64,000 bases of DNA from the NCBI GenBank assembly GCA_032622095.1, contig CP136061.1, forward strand, positions 264,462,077 through 264,526,076. Reading direction: 5' to 3'. Source of the DNA: Siphonodentalium dalli (lineage: Eukaryota > Mollusca > Scaphopoda > Gadilida > Siphonodentaliidae). This document shows, piece after piece, positions 38,601 through 50,700 of the stretch (position 1 is its first letter; every line of letters begins with the position of its first letter). Both the position numbers and the translations under genes were made by a program. Below the pieces are notes generated by a model. It ran no database searches. It saw nothing but the letters and a program-made list of their open reading frames with translations, and was not told the origin of the DNA.

Positions 38601-41600
38601 CCGGGCCGAACAACCATGAACAGCCCGGTGTGTCCTTGTCTCTTGTCAGTAGCCATGTGCATTTGTCTGGAGTTAGAACGCTAGATGTTAGAATTTATGC
38701 AATTTTTCAGGTAAACATATCTGAATGGTCTCATATCGGGGAATATATAGAACCATGGTTTGTGAATATATAGGATATATTATGCCAGAGGTGCAAATGG
38801 AATTATGCAAAAACATGTATTTGGTCTGATTCAAGGGGGGGTGCAGTTGGAATTTCCCAAGGTGTACCGTGGACACCCCCTTTTTTGGCCCAGTCCGCCT
38901 CTGGGTACTTATATGTATACTGGATTACACGCATTCGTCTCTGTCCATCTGTCCACTTTTAATCTCATAAAGATACGGAACAGATATCCACGGTTTCGAC
39001 CATGTATAATCCGACAAGGGGGCAAATGACAGTGGACATATACATGTAGCTCTTGTTTGGTTGTAGGAGAGAACTGATAATTCACATCTGGAGCATTTGG
39101 TTTTTTTCACAATATGGAGAAGGATGCAGAAATCAATTATATGTCACAATGTGGATCATGATGTATGACCAATATTCAAAATTAATAAATATTTTTTGCT
39201 TTGCTTCATTAATTTATAGATGTAAAGCTTAAATTAAATATTTTTTCTCACCAACAGATGGTCTGAAGGTCTACTTCAGAAGCCGTGGTTTCAAGGAAAA
39301 TCTTGTCGAAAAGGGCAAACAAGATGTTCATAAAATAAAAATGAAGTTGCTGGAGAGAAGGAAAAGGGTGAGTACAATGTACAATATAAATACTATGATC
39401 TGACAGAGATTGCTATGGATAATGATTATTCAAAATGTATATAATCGCATTGATAACTGCCTCGCTAAATTGAACATTTATAATTAAGTGCAGACGCTAC
39501 GATTAAAATCGTAAGTGGGGAAAATCGCAGGTGGAGAAAAGTGACTTGCCCGCAGACGCTACGGTGCTGCGATGTTTGCAGCTACGATTTTATCCACGTG
39601 ATCGATCACATGATAGCAAAATGTTATACCACATTCTCCGAATTATGCAACTAAATACATGTACATGACATGTATCTCAATTTTTTAAACTAACAAGTTG
39701 ATTTTGAAAGTTCAAATGAAATTGAATATTTTTTTATTTTGACATAATTGTTGTACCTGTCAACTCAACAGGCTCAGCTGCCCCAATTGAATTTCAACAA
39801 TTGCGGCAGCCCTCTACTCCTTGCCTGATATGTGGTATAGGCCTGCACTCCCTGTCATGCGACATCTCCACCAATATGGCCTCGTTTGTGTAAGTGCAAG
39901 AAGTTTGTAAACTTTGCGCCATTTTTGAATGTTTTCTTTTCGTGGTATTTACAACATGACCAGTGCGACAGTGGTCATGTGACAGCTATGATCGCGCGTG
40001 TTGCCAAGGTTGTGCCACGATTTTCCTGTCACAATCAAACAGTGCTTGATCGCTACGATTTGGCTACGATATTGTCGTGGGCATGCGCATTGGATGCTTC
40101 CTCCTACGATTTTCCCCACGTACGATTTTAATCGCAGCATGTGCGGTGGCACTAACCCACTTGCAACTGAGTAGATCCTGGGGCATTACTAGTACGACTT
40201 TAAGTTGGCTTGCTGACTAACACTGGGGGAGAACTGCAATGTGAGGATCTGTGGCATTCCGATAAAAGAGACGGTGGATATTCGATATGACTTATATGAG
40301 ACTTTGTTTTCGGGAACAAACAAGGTTTTTCGTCTTGTTTATTTACATGCAATTTTGATTACAAATTAGGATTCACATCATTGTACTGCTACTCTTGTTT
40401 TGATATCTATCCAAATCCAGAAGATGTATTGCATAAATTTCCTATGATAACCGTCGCTCAGCGTTGCTTGTCTTTTATCGGAAAACCAATCGATGTGTGT
40501 CTTTTAAATGGCAATCCTGTTGGTTTAACTGTTAGTGTAACTAAAATAACACGATATCATGATATGAATACTGTTTTGTCATTGAAACTGCGTTTAAAGG
40601 CCTAAGCACGAAGAAAAACATTGTTTGTCGTTGAAATCAAAACAACTCATATCGAATACACACCTTCTCTTTTATCGGAATGTCCCGTCTTTTATCCTCA
40701 CGGCACAGTTCACGTCTCAATGACTACAAGGCATTGAGAGATAGCTGAAATTATCTTCAGTTGGGAGTACTGTTAAAAAAAATTGGAAGTCTATTGAAAT
40801 AACCGGTGTCCCTATGCGCGTCCAGAAAATGGATTCGAGAAGATAACTTTAGTTTTGGTTCGACTGACACTGGAGACTTTCCCGCATAGCATTTTGATAG
40901 TCCGGTGGATTCCCTACAAAATTAATGTCACAATAAATACACGGAACACACACTTGTGCGAAGGCTTTAGTGAATATGGCACGAGTCGATGACGTCTGGA
41001 GGCCTCGAGTGCTGATATGGTGTAATCGAACGAGTGTCATATACACCAAAGCCTTCCCACAACCGTGTGATTCTGTGTTTAATACACACCTACCTCAAGC
41101 GATGCCAGATTCACGATAATTCATGTCTTGTAATCCATATGGAACATGTGTGCCATACAGATTTTAATTATGGCACAGCCCAACTCGCGGTTTTCTCTCT
41201 TTTATTAGGAAAAGGTGTGTAATAAATATGTATTTGTAGTAAATACATACACAGAACCACACACTTGTGCGAAGGTTTTGGTGAATATGCCACAAGTCGA
41301 TGACGTCATATAGCACGAGACTCCAGCCTCGAGTGCTCATATCGCGAACGAGTGTCATATACTTACAAGCGTGTGGTTCTGTGTTTATTACATATAGTCA
41401 CACCTACCTCAAACGATGCCAAATTTATGGTAATTCATGTCTTGTAATCCATATGTGTCATACAGATTTTAATTATGACATGGCTCGGTTTTCTCCTTTT
41501 TATTAGGAACAGGTGTGTAATAAAAAGAATTATTTTTGCCCATGGTCGATGACTGGTTCTAGTACTAGAAGTCGCATTTTCAGCTTCAAATTAACTTTAT

Positions 41601-41964
41601 TGTGAATGTTTTTTCTTTGTTTTTACAGAAACGATTAAATAGGAAGGCCGCGATGGTTAACAAGACGTCGTGGGGTGAGGCAAGAAAAATTAAGGTCGGA
41701 TCAGTCCTCACGAATGATTTCATGAGCAGCGAAGAGGACTGTTCTGACGATGACAAACTCTATGTTAAAAGAATGCCGTGGAGGTCGGAAGAATGCACGG
41801 CATTCTTCCAACAACTGGACTCGAAGATTGCGTTACAGTCCACGCCGCAGTCGCTAAAACAGCAAAAGAAGAGGGTCCGGGACCAAAAAGTGTCATCAAG
41901 GGAGCGCCCGGCAAAGATTGAGGCGAGTCAGGAGTGGGCTGTGTGTGGACCAGAATACGTGTAA
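35688..41964 (+). CDS. Five-exon gene, 206-aa protein of unknown function
   Basis: Exons join in phase: 35688-35690 (the ATG alone, followed directly by donor GTGAGT), 36368-36447, 36742-36833, 39258-39367 and 41629-41964 (TAA). All introns are GT-AG (677, 294, 2424 and 2261 bp), with strong acceptors TTATTTACAG, TTTTATAG, CTCACCAACAG and TTTTTACAG. The product starts MVAIQGAYKQQVTLGNEWLC. It then has a charged helix-rich middle (DVTDRVTEIVRGWMPEANAA, GLKVYFRSRGFKENLVEKGK), a Lys/Arg stretch at the exon 4/5 join (LLERRKRKRLNRKA, possible nuclear signal), an acidic patch (SSEEDCSDDD) and a C-terminal motif YVKRMPWRSEECTAFFQQLD, ending in AVCGPEYV. The C-terminal WRS...LD motif recalls uncharacterised invertebrate proteins, but I cannot name the family. 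A transposon-domesticated origin is possible. The single-codon first exon is the least certain part. Confidence 0.75.
36978..37603. mobile_element. Possible intronic MITE with TTTGGTTCACGGGC ends
   Basis: TTTTGGTTCACGGGCG at 36988 and CGTGAACCAAACC at 37580 form inverted ends, next to A runs (36976-36987) and A/T runs (37565-37572 and 37592-37600). The interior is AT-rich without ORFs of note. No target duplication could be fixed. It lies in intron 3 of the five-exon gene. Confidence 0.4.
37974..38903. mobile_element. hAT-type element in intron 3, perfect 8-bp TSD GGTACTTA
   Basis: The ends CAGAGGTGGACTGG and the complement of CCAGTCCGCCTCTG are flanked by GGTACTTA on both sides (37966-37973 and 38904-38911). 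At 930 bp it is longer than its relative at 32523-32997, with which it shares the word TTCCAACTGCACCCCC (here inverted near 38836). Long G runs lie at 38093 and 38373. Internal ORFs are short and no hAT transposase domain is seen. Confidence 0.85.
39491..40150. mobile_element. MITE with long inverted ends, in intron 4
   Basis: The left end CTACGATTAAAATCGTAAGT and following GGGGAAAATCGCAGG pair with the right end CCTACGATTTTCCCCACGTA and CGATTTTAATCGCAGC, giving about 45 bp of near-perfect inverted repeat over 660 bp. The word CTACGATTT recurs inside (39589 and 40049). Target duplications are not clear. The family is not identified. Confidence 0.65.
40915..41520. repeat. Two-copy tandem repeat, about 310 bp, in intron 4
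   Basis: The blocks 40915-41225 and 41226-41520 share ordered words: GGAACACACACTTGTGCGAAGG or GAACCACACACTTGTGCGAAGG, GTCGATGACGTC, CGAACGAGTGTCATATAC, CACCTACCTCAA, TAATTCATGTCTTGTAATCC and TTTTATTAGGAA. The copies differ by several indels. Short frames inside are not supported as coding. Confidence 0.7.
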
Positions 41965-42015
41965 ATCAACACCCTGACTCGTCTCAATCATGTGTTATTG
42001 TATTTTTGAAATATA

Positions 42016-42021
42016 AATAAA
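42016..42021 (+). terminator. Polyadenylation signal AATAAA of the five-exon gene
   Basis: AATAAA lies 52 bp after the stop codon, in ATATAAATAAATG, and is followed by AT-rich sequence. This is a suitable position for the 3' end of the transcript. Confidence 0.6.
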
Positions 42022-42029
42022 TGAAATGT

Positions 42030-43070
42030 ATTAAATCAATGATTTTTTCTCGGGATCCCAGAAGTGGAAAGATTGAGGTTTTGTCAAGAGTTTAGTTGTG
42101 CAGCCATATAAAAAGTTAAATCAACTTAAAATTTAAATGTAAGTGAATGTTGAAGGTTTTAATTTTTTTCTAACTTCTATCTCACCCGATAACTTATTTG
42201 GTTCACTTTAGACTGGTCAGTGTCTAATGCAGTTTTCCAGGTCAATAAAACATATAATTGTCATATTTATATATTATCCACTTTTGAAAGCTGCTTTTGT
42301 TGGTTTTAATGTGTTGTATGGTTAAACTGAATACATTTTTTAGAGCAAAATTGACTCCTTCAAAACAACATATACATGTAGACAGGGAAGGATCCAGGGC
42401 TCTTTTGATACCTGTTACAGGTTTGGGCGCCCAAACTCTGGTGGCCTAAATGTCCCTAAATTGCAAGTGGATAGTTTTATTAAAGCTGAAATTTCTATAT
42501 TTTGAAGGAAATCTTCTATTATAATTCAACAACATGCAATGCAAATCATAAATATAGAGTTGATATCGAGCCTTTATTTGCTTAATCAAGTGTCCAATGA
42601 GAACTATTTTAACCCTTTAATCACTGGGGCTTCTTGAAATTTTGCAAAAATCCTGTGCCAATGCATTCTCTTATATAAATGAGAGTCTCCCATCTAAGGA
42701 GCCTTGCATATATAAGATAATACATTGGCCTTATCTTGACCTTGTAAGCCAGTGCATTTATGTGGGATCTTTAATGCTGCACATAAGGGAGGGGGCGAAC
42801 TACCTCAATCTCGGGCCTACGGCCCTTGAGATATGCCTTCGGCATATCATGGTCCCAAAACAGATGTCCCCAAAAAAATCGCTTGATCCACCCCTGCATG
42901 TAGATCCAAAAAGCGATCTGACTGTCATTTTGTGATCAGCGAAAATTCAAAAATTTAGTGCCCCTTTAATTTTCACCCAGTTCGACAATATCCAATGTAC
43001 TAGTATTCCGATAAACATTAGGAGCCTTTGAATAGTTCTTGAAATTTGTGTTCATACATTTTGTCACAGA
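42030..43070. other. Spacer with no recognised gene
   Basis: A 97-aa plus ORF at 42642-42935 contains no known motif. The phrases CTACGGCCCTTGAGATATGC and TTCGGCATATC form a small palindrome near 42830. Probably non-coding. Confidence 0.35.
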
Positions 43071-43078
43071 TTTGATAG

Positions 43079-43455
43079 AGATTAGTAGAGAAATGTATAG
43101 AATGCCGTATATATATTGAAGAAACATATATAAATAAAATATTTCAGTTGTCATTGTGTCCTGACACTTGTATCCTGAACACCGAACAAAACAATTCGAG
43201 TCAACTGCTATAATACTGCTATAATAAAGATTTTATCAAATGGTAATGTTTGCAGTGGTTTATGGGATGGGGTTGCAGTTGTTGCAACCAATCCGACCAC
43301 CACTTCAAACAGTACCATTCGATAGAATCTTTATTATAGCAGTTAACTCGAAAAATGTTCGCCATTCAGAATACAAGTGTCAGGGAACAAAGACAACTAA
43401 AATATTTTATTTCCATACAATATATATGCAGCATTCTATACATTTCTCTAACCAC
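43079..43455. mobile_element. Fold-back element with ~165-bp arms beside the satellite
   Basis: The left arm (43083-43250) and right arm (43290-43453) are inverted copies. AGAGAAATGTATAGAATGC matches the complement of GCATTCTATACATTTCTCT. Further in, CCTGACACTTGTATCCTGAA and CTGCTATAATAAAGATTTTA pair with the same order of words on the right. The arms differ by substitutions and small indels. The loop is about 40 bp with GTTGCAGTTGTTGCAACC. It ends about 130 bp before the satellite starts. Confidence 0.75.
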
Positions 43456-43531
43456 TGGAACCAGACTCTTACCCATTGCAGAGGACCGGTTCACAGGGTG
43501 GAGGGGGGCTAATGTAGGGCAATTCTTTTTA

Positions 43532-43533
43532 TA

Positions 43534-43580
<47 letters not shown>
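43532..43580. repeat. (TA)n microsatellite at the satellite boundary
   Basis: About 49 bp of nearly pure TA immediately precede the first satellite unit. Shorter (TA)n tracts recur at two places in every unit. Confidence 0.9.
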
Positions 43581-43583
<3 letters not shown>

Positions 43584-43584
<1 letters not shown>

Positions 43585-44440
43585 GTATATACTGGTCAGT
43601 TGGGGTACCGGCTGTATATATATATATTTCTGGCAGTTGGGGTACCGATTTCTAAAGGAGCCTCTGTTTGGAATTGTTTGAGGGTGGTGACCCCGACATG
43701 AGTGTATCATGTCTACTAGACCCCAAGGCACTTGTAATACAGGAATGAAACGAAAGCACACACTCCTTCATATATATACAGAGATGGTACCCCAACTGCC
43801 GGTACCCCCAACTGCCGGTACCCCAACTGCCAAAGCTGCAACATATATAGTGGTCAGTTGGGGTACCGGATATATATATATTTATATATATCTAGGCGGC
43901 AGTTGGGGTACCGTTTTTTCAACAAGACAAATATCCCGTAAATTTATATCGCTGGTGTAACATAACATCCCTTCTGCACAAGGGACATGTTCTTGGACTA
44001 GATCGTTCCTATTACGAGTTCGGATGGCTATGTGGGTCTCTGTATCCATGGCAACCAGCTGTTATATTCCGTAAATGACTGTTTTAAGTTGTATTTTGGG
44101 TACAATTTGTTAGTAATTCTTGAAAAAAAACACATATATAGCCAACAAGTTCCACCATTTAGCGTTAAATTACGCAATTATTTGTTGTGGTTACTGAATA
44201 ACGCGTGATTGAGCTCTCCGATATGGTGACTGTGATTAATTTTGTCAAATTTGACCATTTTTTGCCATTCATGGCCACCAACATAATGTATATGCACCAT
44301 TTCCGTTTGGAAACAGGTTGCACCATTCTACTAAATATATCAGCTTGTAATTGTGCTATCTCCACTATCTAGGTATTTTCGCAATACCCCCACTTCCATT
44401 TTTCAGTTAATTATGAATATATATATTGAACCTATATACT
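43584..44440. repeat. First, most diverged satellite unit
   Basis: The edge unit differs from the rest. Its second module word is intact (GGCAGTTGGGGTACCGATTT, where the others read GGCAGTTGCGGTACTGATTT). It has three copies of CCGGTACCCCAACTGCC-like words at 43796-43830 where the others have one shortened copy. Substitutions are also more frequent. It probably keeps an older form of the unit that later homogenisation did not reach. Confidence 0.75.
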
Positions 44441-46917
44441 GGTCAGTTGGGGTACCGGCTGTATATATATATATATATTTGGCAGTTGCGGTACTGATTT
44501 CTAAAGGAGCCTCTCTTTGGAATTCTTTGAGGATGATGACCCCGACATGAATCTATCAAGTCTACTCTACCCCAAGGAACTTGTAATACAGGAATAAAAC
44601 GAAAGCACACACTCCTTCATATATATACAGAGATGGTACCCCAACAGCCAAAACTGCCACCTATATAGTGGTCAGTTGGGGTACCGGATATATATATATT
44701 TATATATATCCAGGCGGCAGTTGGTGTACCGTTTTCTCAACAAGACAAATATCCCGTAAATCTATATCGCTGGTGTAACATAACATCCCTTCTGCACATG
44801 GGACATGTTCTTGGTCTAGATCGTTCCTATTACGAGTTGGAGTGGCTATGTGGGTCTCTGTATCCATGGCAACCAGCTGTTATATACCGTAAATGACTGT
44901 TTTAAGTTGTATTTTGGGTCCAATTTGTCAGTAATTCTGAAAAAAAACACATATATAGCCAACAAGTTCCACCATTTAGCGTTAAATTAAGCAATTATTT
45001 GTTGTGGTTACTGAATAACGCGTGATTGAGCTCTCCGATATGGTGACCGTGATTAATTTTGTCAAATTTGACCATTTTTTGCCATTCATGGCCACCAACA
45101 TAATGTATATGCACCATTTCCGATTGGAAACAGGTTGCACCATTCTACTAAATATATCAGCTTGTAATTGTGCCATCTCCACTATCTAGATATTTTCGCA
45201 ATAGCCCCACTTCCATTTTTCAGTTAATTATGAATATATATATTGAACCTATATACTGGTCAGTTGGGGTACCGGCTGTATATATATATATATATATATT
45301 TGGCAGTTGCGGTACTGATTTCTAAAGGAGCCTCTCTTTGGAATTCTTTGAGGATGATGACCCCGCCATGAATCTATCATGTCTACTAGACCCCAAGGAA
45401 CTTGTAATACAGGAATAAAACGAAAGCACACACTCCTTCATATATATACAGAGATGGTACCCCAACAGCCAAAACTGCCACCTATATAGTGGTCAGTTGG
45501 GATACCGGATATATATATATATTTATATATATCTAGGCGGCAGTTGGGGTACCGTTTTCTCAACAAGACAAATATCCTGTAAATCTATATCGCTGGTGTA
45601 ACATAACATCCCTTCTGCACATGGGACATGTCCTTGGTCTAGATCGTTCCTATTACGAGTTGGGGTGGCTATGTGGGTCTCTGTATCCATGGCAACCAGC
45701 TGTTATATACCGTAAATGACTGTTTTAAGTTGTATTTTGGGTCCAATTTGTCAGTAATTCTGGAAAAAAACACATATATAGCCAACAAGTTCCACCATTT
45801 AGCGTTAAATTACGCAATTATTTGTTGTGGTTACTGAATAACGCGTGATTGAGCTCTCCGATATGGTGACCGTGATTAATTTTGTCAAATTTGACCATTT
45901 TTTGCCATTCATGGCCACCAACATAATGTATATGCACCATTTCCGATTGGAAACAGGTTGCACCATTCTACTAAATATATCAGCTTGTAATTGTGCTATC
46001 TCCACTATCTAGATATTTTCGCAATAGCCCCACTTCCATTTTTCAGTTAATTATGAATATATATATTGAACCTATATACTGGTCAGTTGGGGTACCGGCT
46101 GTATATATATATATATATTTGGCAGTTGCGGTACTGATTTCTAAAGGAGCCTCTCTTTGGAATTCTTTGAGGATGATGACCCCGACATGAATCTATCATG
46201 TCTACTAGACCCCAAGGAACTTGTAATACAGGAATAAAACGAAAGCACACACTCCTTCATATATATACAGAGATGGTACCCCAACAGCCAAAACTGCCAC
46301 CTATATAGTGGTCAGTTGGGATACCGGATATATATATATATTTATATATATCTAGGCGGCAGTTGGGGTACCGTTTTCTCAACAAGACAAATATCCTGTA
46401 AATCTATATCGCTGGTGTAACATAACATCCCTTCTGCACATGGGACATGTCCTTGGTCTAGATCGTTCCTATTACGAGTTGGGGTGGCTATGTGGGTCTC
46501 TGTATCCATGGCAACCAGCTGTTATATACCGTAAATGACTGTTTTAAGTTGTATTTTGGGTCCAATTTGTCAGTAATTCTGGAAAAAAACACATATATAG
46601 CCAACAAGTTCCACCATTTAGCGTTAAATTACGCAATTATTTGTTGTGGTTACTGAATAACGCGTGATTGAGCTCTCCGATATGGTGACCGTGATTAATT
46701 TTGTCAAATTTGACCATTTTTTGCCATTCATGGCCACCAACATAATGTATATGCACCATTTCCGATTGGAAACAGGTTGCACCATTCTACTAAATATATC
46801 AGCTTGTAATTGTGCTATCTCCACTATCTAGGTATTTTCGCAATAGCCCCACTTCCATTTTTCAGTTAATTATGAATATATATATTGAACCTATATACTG
46901 GTCAGTTGGGGTACCGG

Positions 46918-46958
<41 letters not shown>

Positions 46959-47719
46959 GCAGTTGCGGTACTGATTTCTAAAGGAGCCTCTCTTTGGAAT
47001 TCTTTGAGGATGATGACCCCGACATGAATCTATCATGTCTACTAGACCCCAAGGAACTTGTAATACAGGAATAAAACGAAAGCACACACTCCTTCATGTA
47101 TATACAGAGATGGTACCCCAACAACCAAAACTGCCACCTATATAGTGGTCAGTTGAGGTACCGGATATATATATATTTATATATATCCAGGCCGCAGTTG
47201 GGGTACCGTTTTCTCAACAAGACAAATATCCCGTAAATCTATATCGCTGGTGTAACATAACATCCCTTCTGCACATGGGACATGTTCTTGGTCTAGATCG
47301 TTCCTATTACGAGTTGGGGTGGCTATGTGGGTCTCTGTATGCATGGCAACCAGCTGTTATATACCGTAAATGACTGTTTTAAGTTGTATTTTGGGTCCAA
47401 TGTGTCAGTAATTCTGGAAAAAAACACATATATAGCCAACAAGTTCCACCATTTAGCGTTAAATTACGCAATTATTTGTTGTGGTTACTGAATAACGCGT
47501 GATTGAGCTCTCCGATATGGTGACCGTGATTAATTTTGTCAAATTTGACCATTTTTTGCCATTCATGGCCACCAACATAATGTATATGCACCATTTCCGA
47601 TTGGAAAAAGGTTGCACCATTCTACTAAATATATCAGCTTGTAATTGTGCTATCTCCACTATCTAGGTATTTTCGCAATAGCCCCACTTCCATTTTTCAG
47701 TTAATTATGAATATATATA

Positions 47720-50700
47720 TTGAACCTATATACTGGTCAGTTGGGGTACCGGCTGTATATATATATATATATATATATATTTGGCAGTTGCGGTACTGAT
47801 TTCTAAAGGAGCCTCTCTTTGGAATTCTTTGAGGATGATGACCCCGACATGAATCTATCATGTCTACTAGACCCCAAGGAACTTGTAATACAGGAATAAA
47901 ACGAAAGCACACACTCCTTGATATATATACAGAGATGGTACCCCAACAGCCAAAACTGCCACCTATATAGTGGTCAGTTGGGGTACCGGATATATATATA
48001 TGTATATATATCCAGGCGGCAGTTGGGGTACCGTTTTCTCAACAAGACAAATATCCCGTAAATCTATATCGCTGGTGTAACATAACATCCCTTCTGCACA
48101 TGGGACATGTTCTTGGTATAGATCGTTCCTATTACGAGTTGGGGTGGCTATGTGGGTCTCTGTATCCATGGCAACCAGCTGTTATATACCGTAAATGACT
48201 GTTTTAAGTTTTATTTTGGGTTCAATTTGTCAGTAATTCTGGAAAAAAACACATATATAGCCAACAAGTTCCACCATTTAGCGTTAAATTACGCAATTAT
48301 TTGTTGTGGTTACTGAATAACGCGTGATTGAGCTCTCCGATATGGTGACTGTGATTAATTTTGTCAAATTTGACCATTTTTTGCCATTCATGGCCACCAA
48401 CATAATGTATATGCACCATTTCCGATTGGAAACAGATTGCACCATTCTACTAAATATATCAGCTTGTAATTGTGCTATCTCCACTATCTAGATATTTTCG
48501 CAATATTCCCACTTCCATTTTTCAGTTAATTATGAATATATATATTGAACCTATATACTGGTCAGTTGGGGTACCGGCTGTATATATATATATATACTAG
48601 AAGGTGACCCGACTTCGTCCGGGCTATTCAGAAACCAAATTTCAAGTCGATTGCTCCACCCGTTTTCGAGATCTGGTCTGCGCATGCGCGAAGCTGGCGT
48701 CGCACGGGCTCGGCGACCCGATAAAATTCGTATCCGGGGCAAGATACATTCACATACCAAATTTCAAGTCGATAGCTCCACCCGTTTACGAGATATATAG
48801 CCCAATGTCATTTGCGGATACCTCGGCCGGTGATGAGTTAACGCGACATCGGCATGTTAAGAGTTAACGCGAACACGTCACGATATGTTGATCGCGTAAT
48901 ATATTCACGCAATGATTTTCGATTAGCGAAGCATGGTCCTGCGTTCTTCCCGATAATTAAGGTAGAAACTTTAAACGTACACAGGCGTGTGATACATCAT
49001 TGGAAAGATGAAAGGCCACAGATTCTAACCGTGCAAATTATATGACTGGCAATTTATTATTCGCGCTATATCGAATCGATTTGTGCGCACCGAACTGAAA
49101 TATATTAGCGCAAAACGGCGTAAAAACAGATTTGACCTCGGCACGTGAAAAGTTGACCTCGGATCTGAAAATTAATAGGCCCATGCCCGTTCCCGGTCGA
49201 AAATACCACCACATACCAAGTTTCATCGAAATCGGCTCGGTCGTTTTCGAGTTCATCGCGAACACACACACACACACACACACCACACACACACAGACAG
49301 ATCTTCCAAAATATATAATAGATATTTGGCAGTTGCGGTACTGATTTCTAAAGGAGCCTCTCTTTGGAATTCTTTGAGGATGATGACCCCGACATGAATC
49401 TATCATGTCTACTAGACCCCAAGGAACTTGTAATACAGGAATAAAACGAAAGCACACACTCCTTCATATATATACAGCGATGGTACCCCAACAGCCAAAA
49501 CTGCCACCTATATAGTGGTCAGTTGGGGTACCGGATATATATATATATTTATATATATCCAGGCGGCAGTTGGGGTACCGTTTTCTCAACAAGACAAATA
49601 TCCCGTAAATCTATATCGCTGGTGTAACATAACATCCCTTCTGCACATGGGACATGTTCTTGGTCTAGATCGTTCCTATTACGAGTTGGGGTGGCTATGT
49701 GGGTCTCTGTATACATGGCAACCAGCTGTTATATACCGTAAATGACTGTTTTAAGTTGTATTTTGGGTCCAATGTGTCAGTAATTCTGGAAAAAAACACA
49801 TATATAGCCAACAAGTTCCACCATTTAGCGTTAAATTACGCAATTATTTGTTGTGGTTACTGAATAACGCGTGATTGAGCTCTCCGATATGGTGACCGTG
49901 ATTAATTTTGTCAAATTTGACCATTGTTTGCCATTCATGGCCACCAACATAATGTATATGCACCATTTCCGATTGGAAACAGGTTGCACCATTCTACTAA
50001 ATATATCAGCTTGTAATTGTGCTATCTCCACTATCTAGATATTTTCGCAATAGCCCCACTTCCATTTTTCAGTTAATTATGAATATATATATTGAACCTA
50101 TATACTGGTCAGTTGGGGTACCGGCTGTATATATATATATATATATTTGGCAGTTGCGGTACTGATTTCTAAAGGAGCCTCTCTTTGGAATTCTTTGAGG
50201 ATGATGACCCCGACATGAATCTATCATGTCTACTAGACCCCAAGGAACTTGTAATACAGGAATAAAACGAAAGCACACACTCCTTCATATATATACAGAG
50301 ATGGTACCCCAACAGACAAAACTGCCACCTATATAGTGGTCAGTTGGGGTACCGGATATATATATATATTTATATATATCTAGGCGGCAGTTGGGGTACC
50401 GTTTTCTCAACAAGACAAATATCCTGTAAATCTATATCGCTGGTGTAACATAACATCCCTTCTGCACATGGGACATGTCCTTGGTCTAGATCGTTCCTAT
50501 TACGAGTTGGGGTGGCTATGTGGGTCTCTGTATCCATGGCAAACAGCTGTTATATACCGTAAATGACTGTTTTAAGTTGTATTTTGGGTCCAATTTGTCA
50601 GTAATTCTGGAAAAAAACACATATATAGCCAACAAGTTCCACCATTTAGCGTTAAATTACGCAATTATTTGTTGTGGTTACTGAATAACGCGTGATTGAG

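Noticed and set aside
49262-49293. Telomere-type repeat
   Set aside because: The tract is CA dinucleotide inside a transposon tail; no TTAGGG-like units occur in the window.
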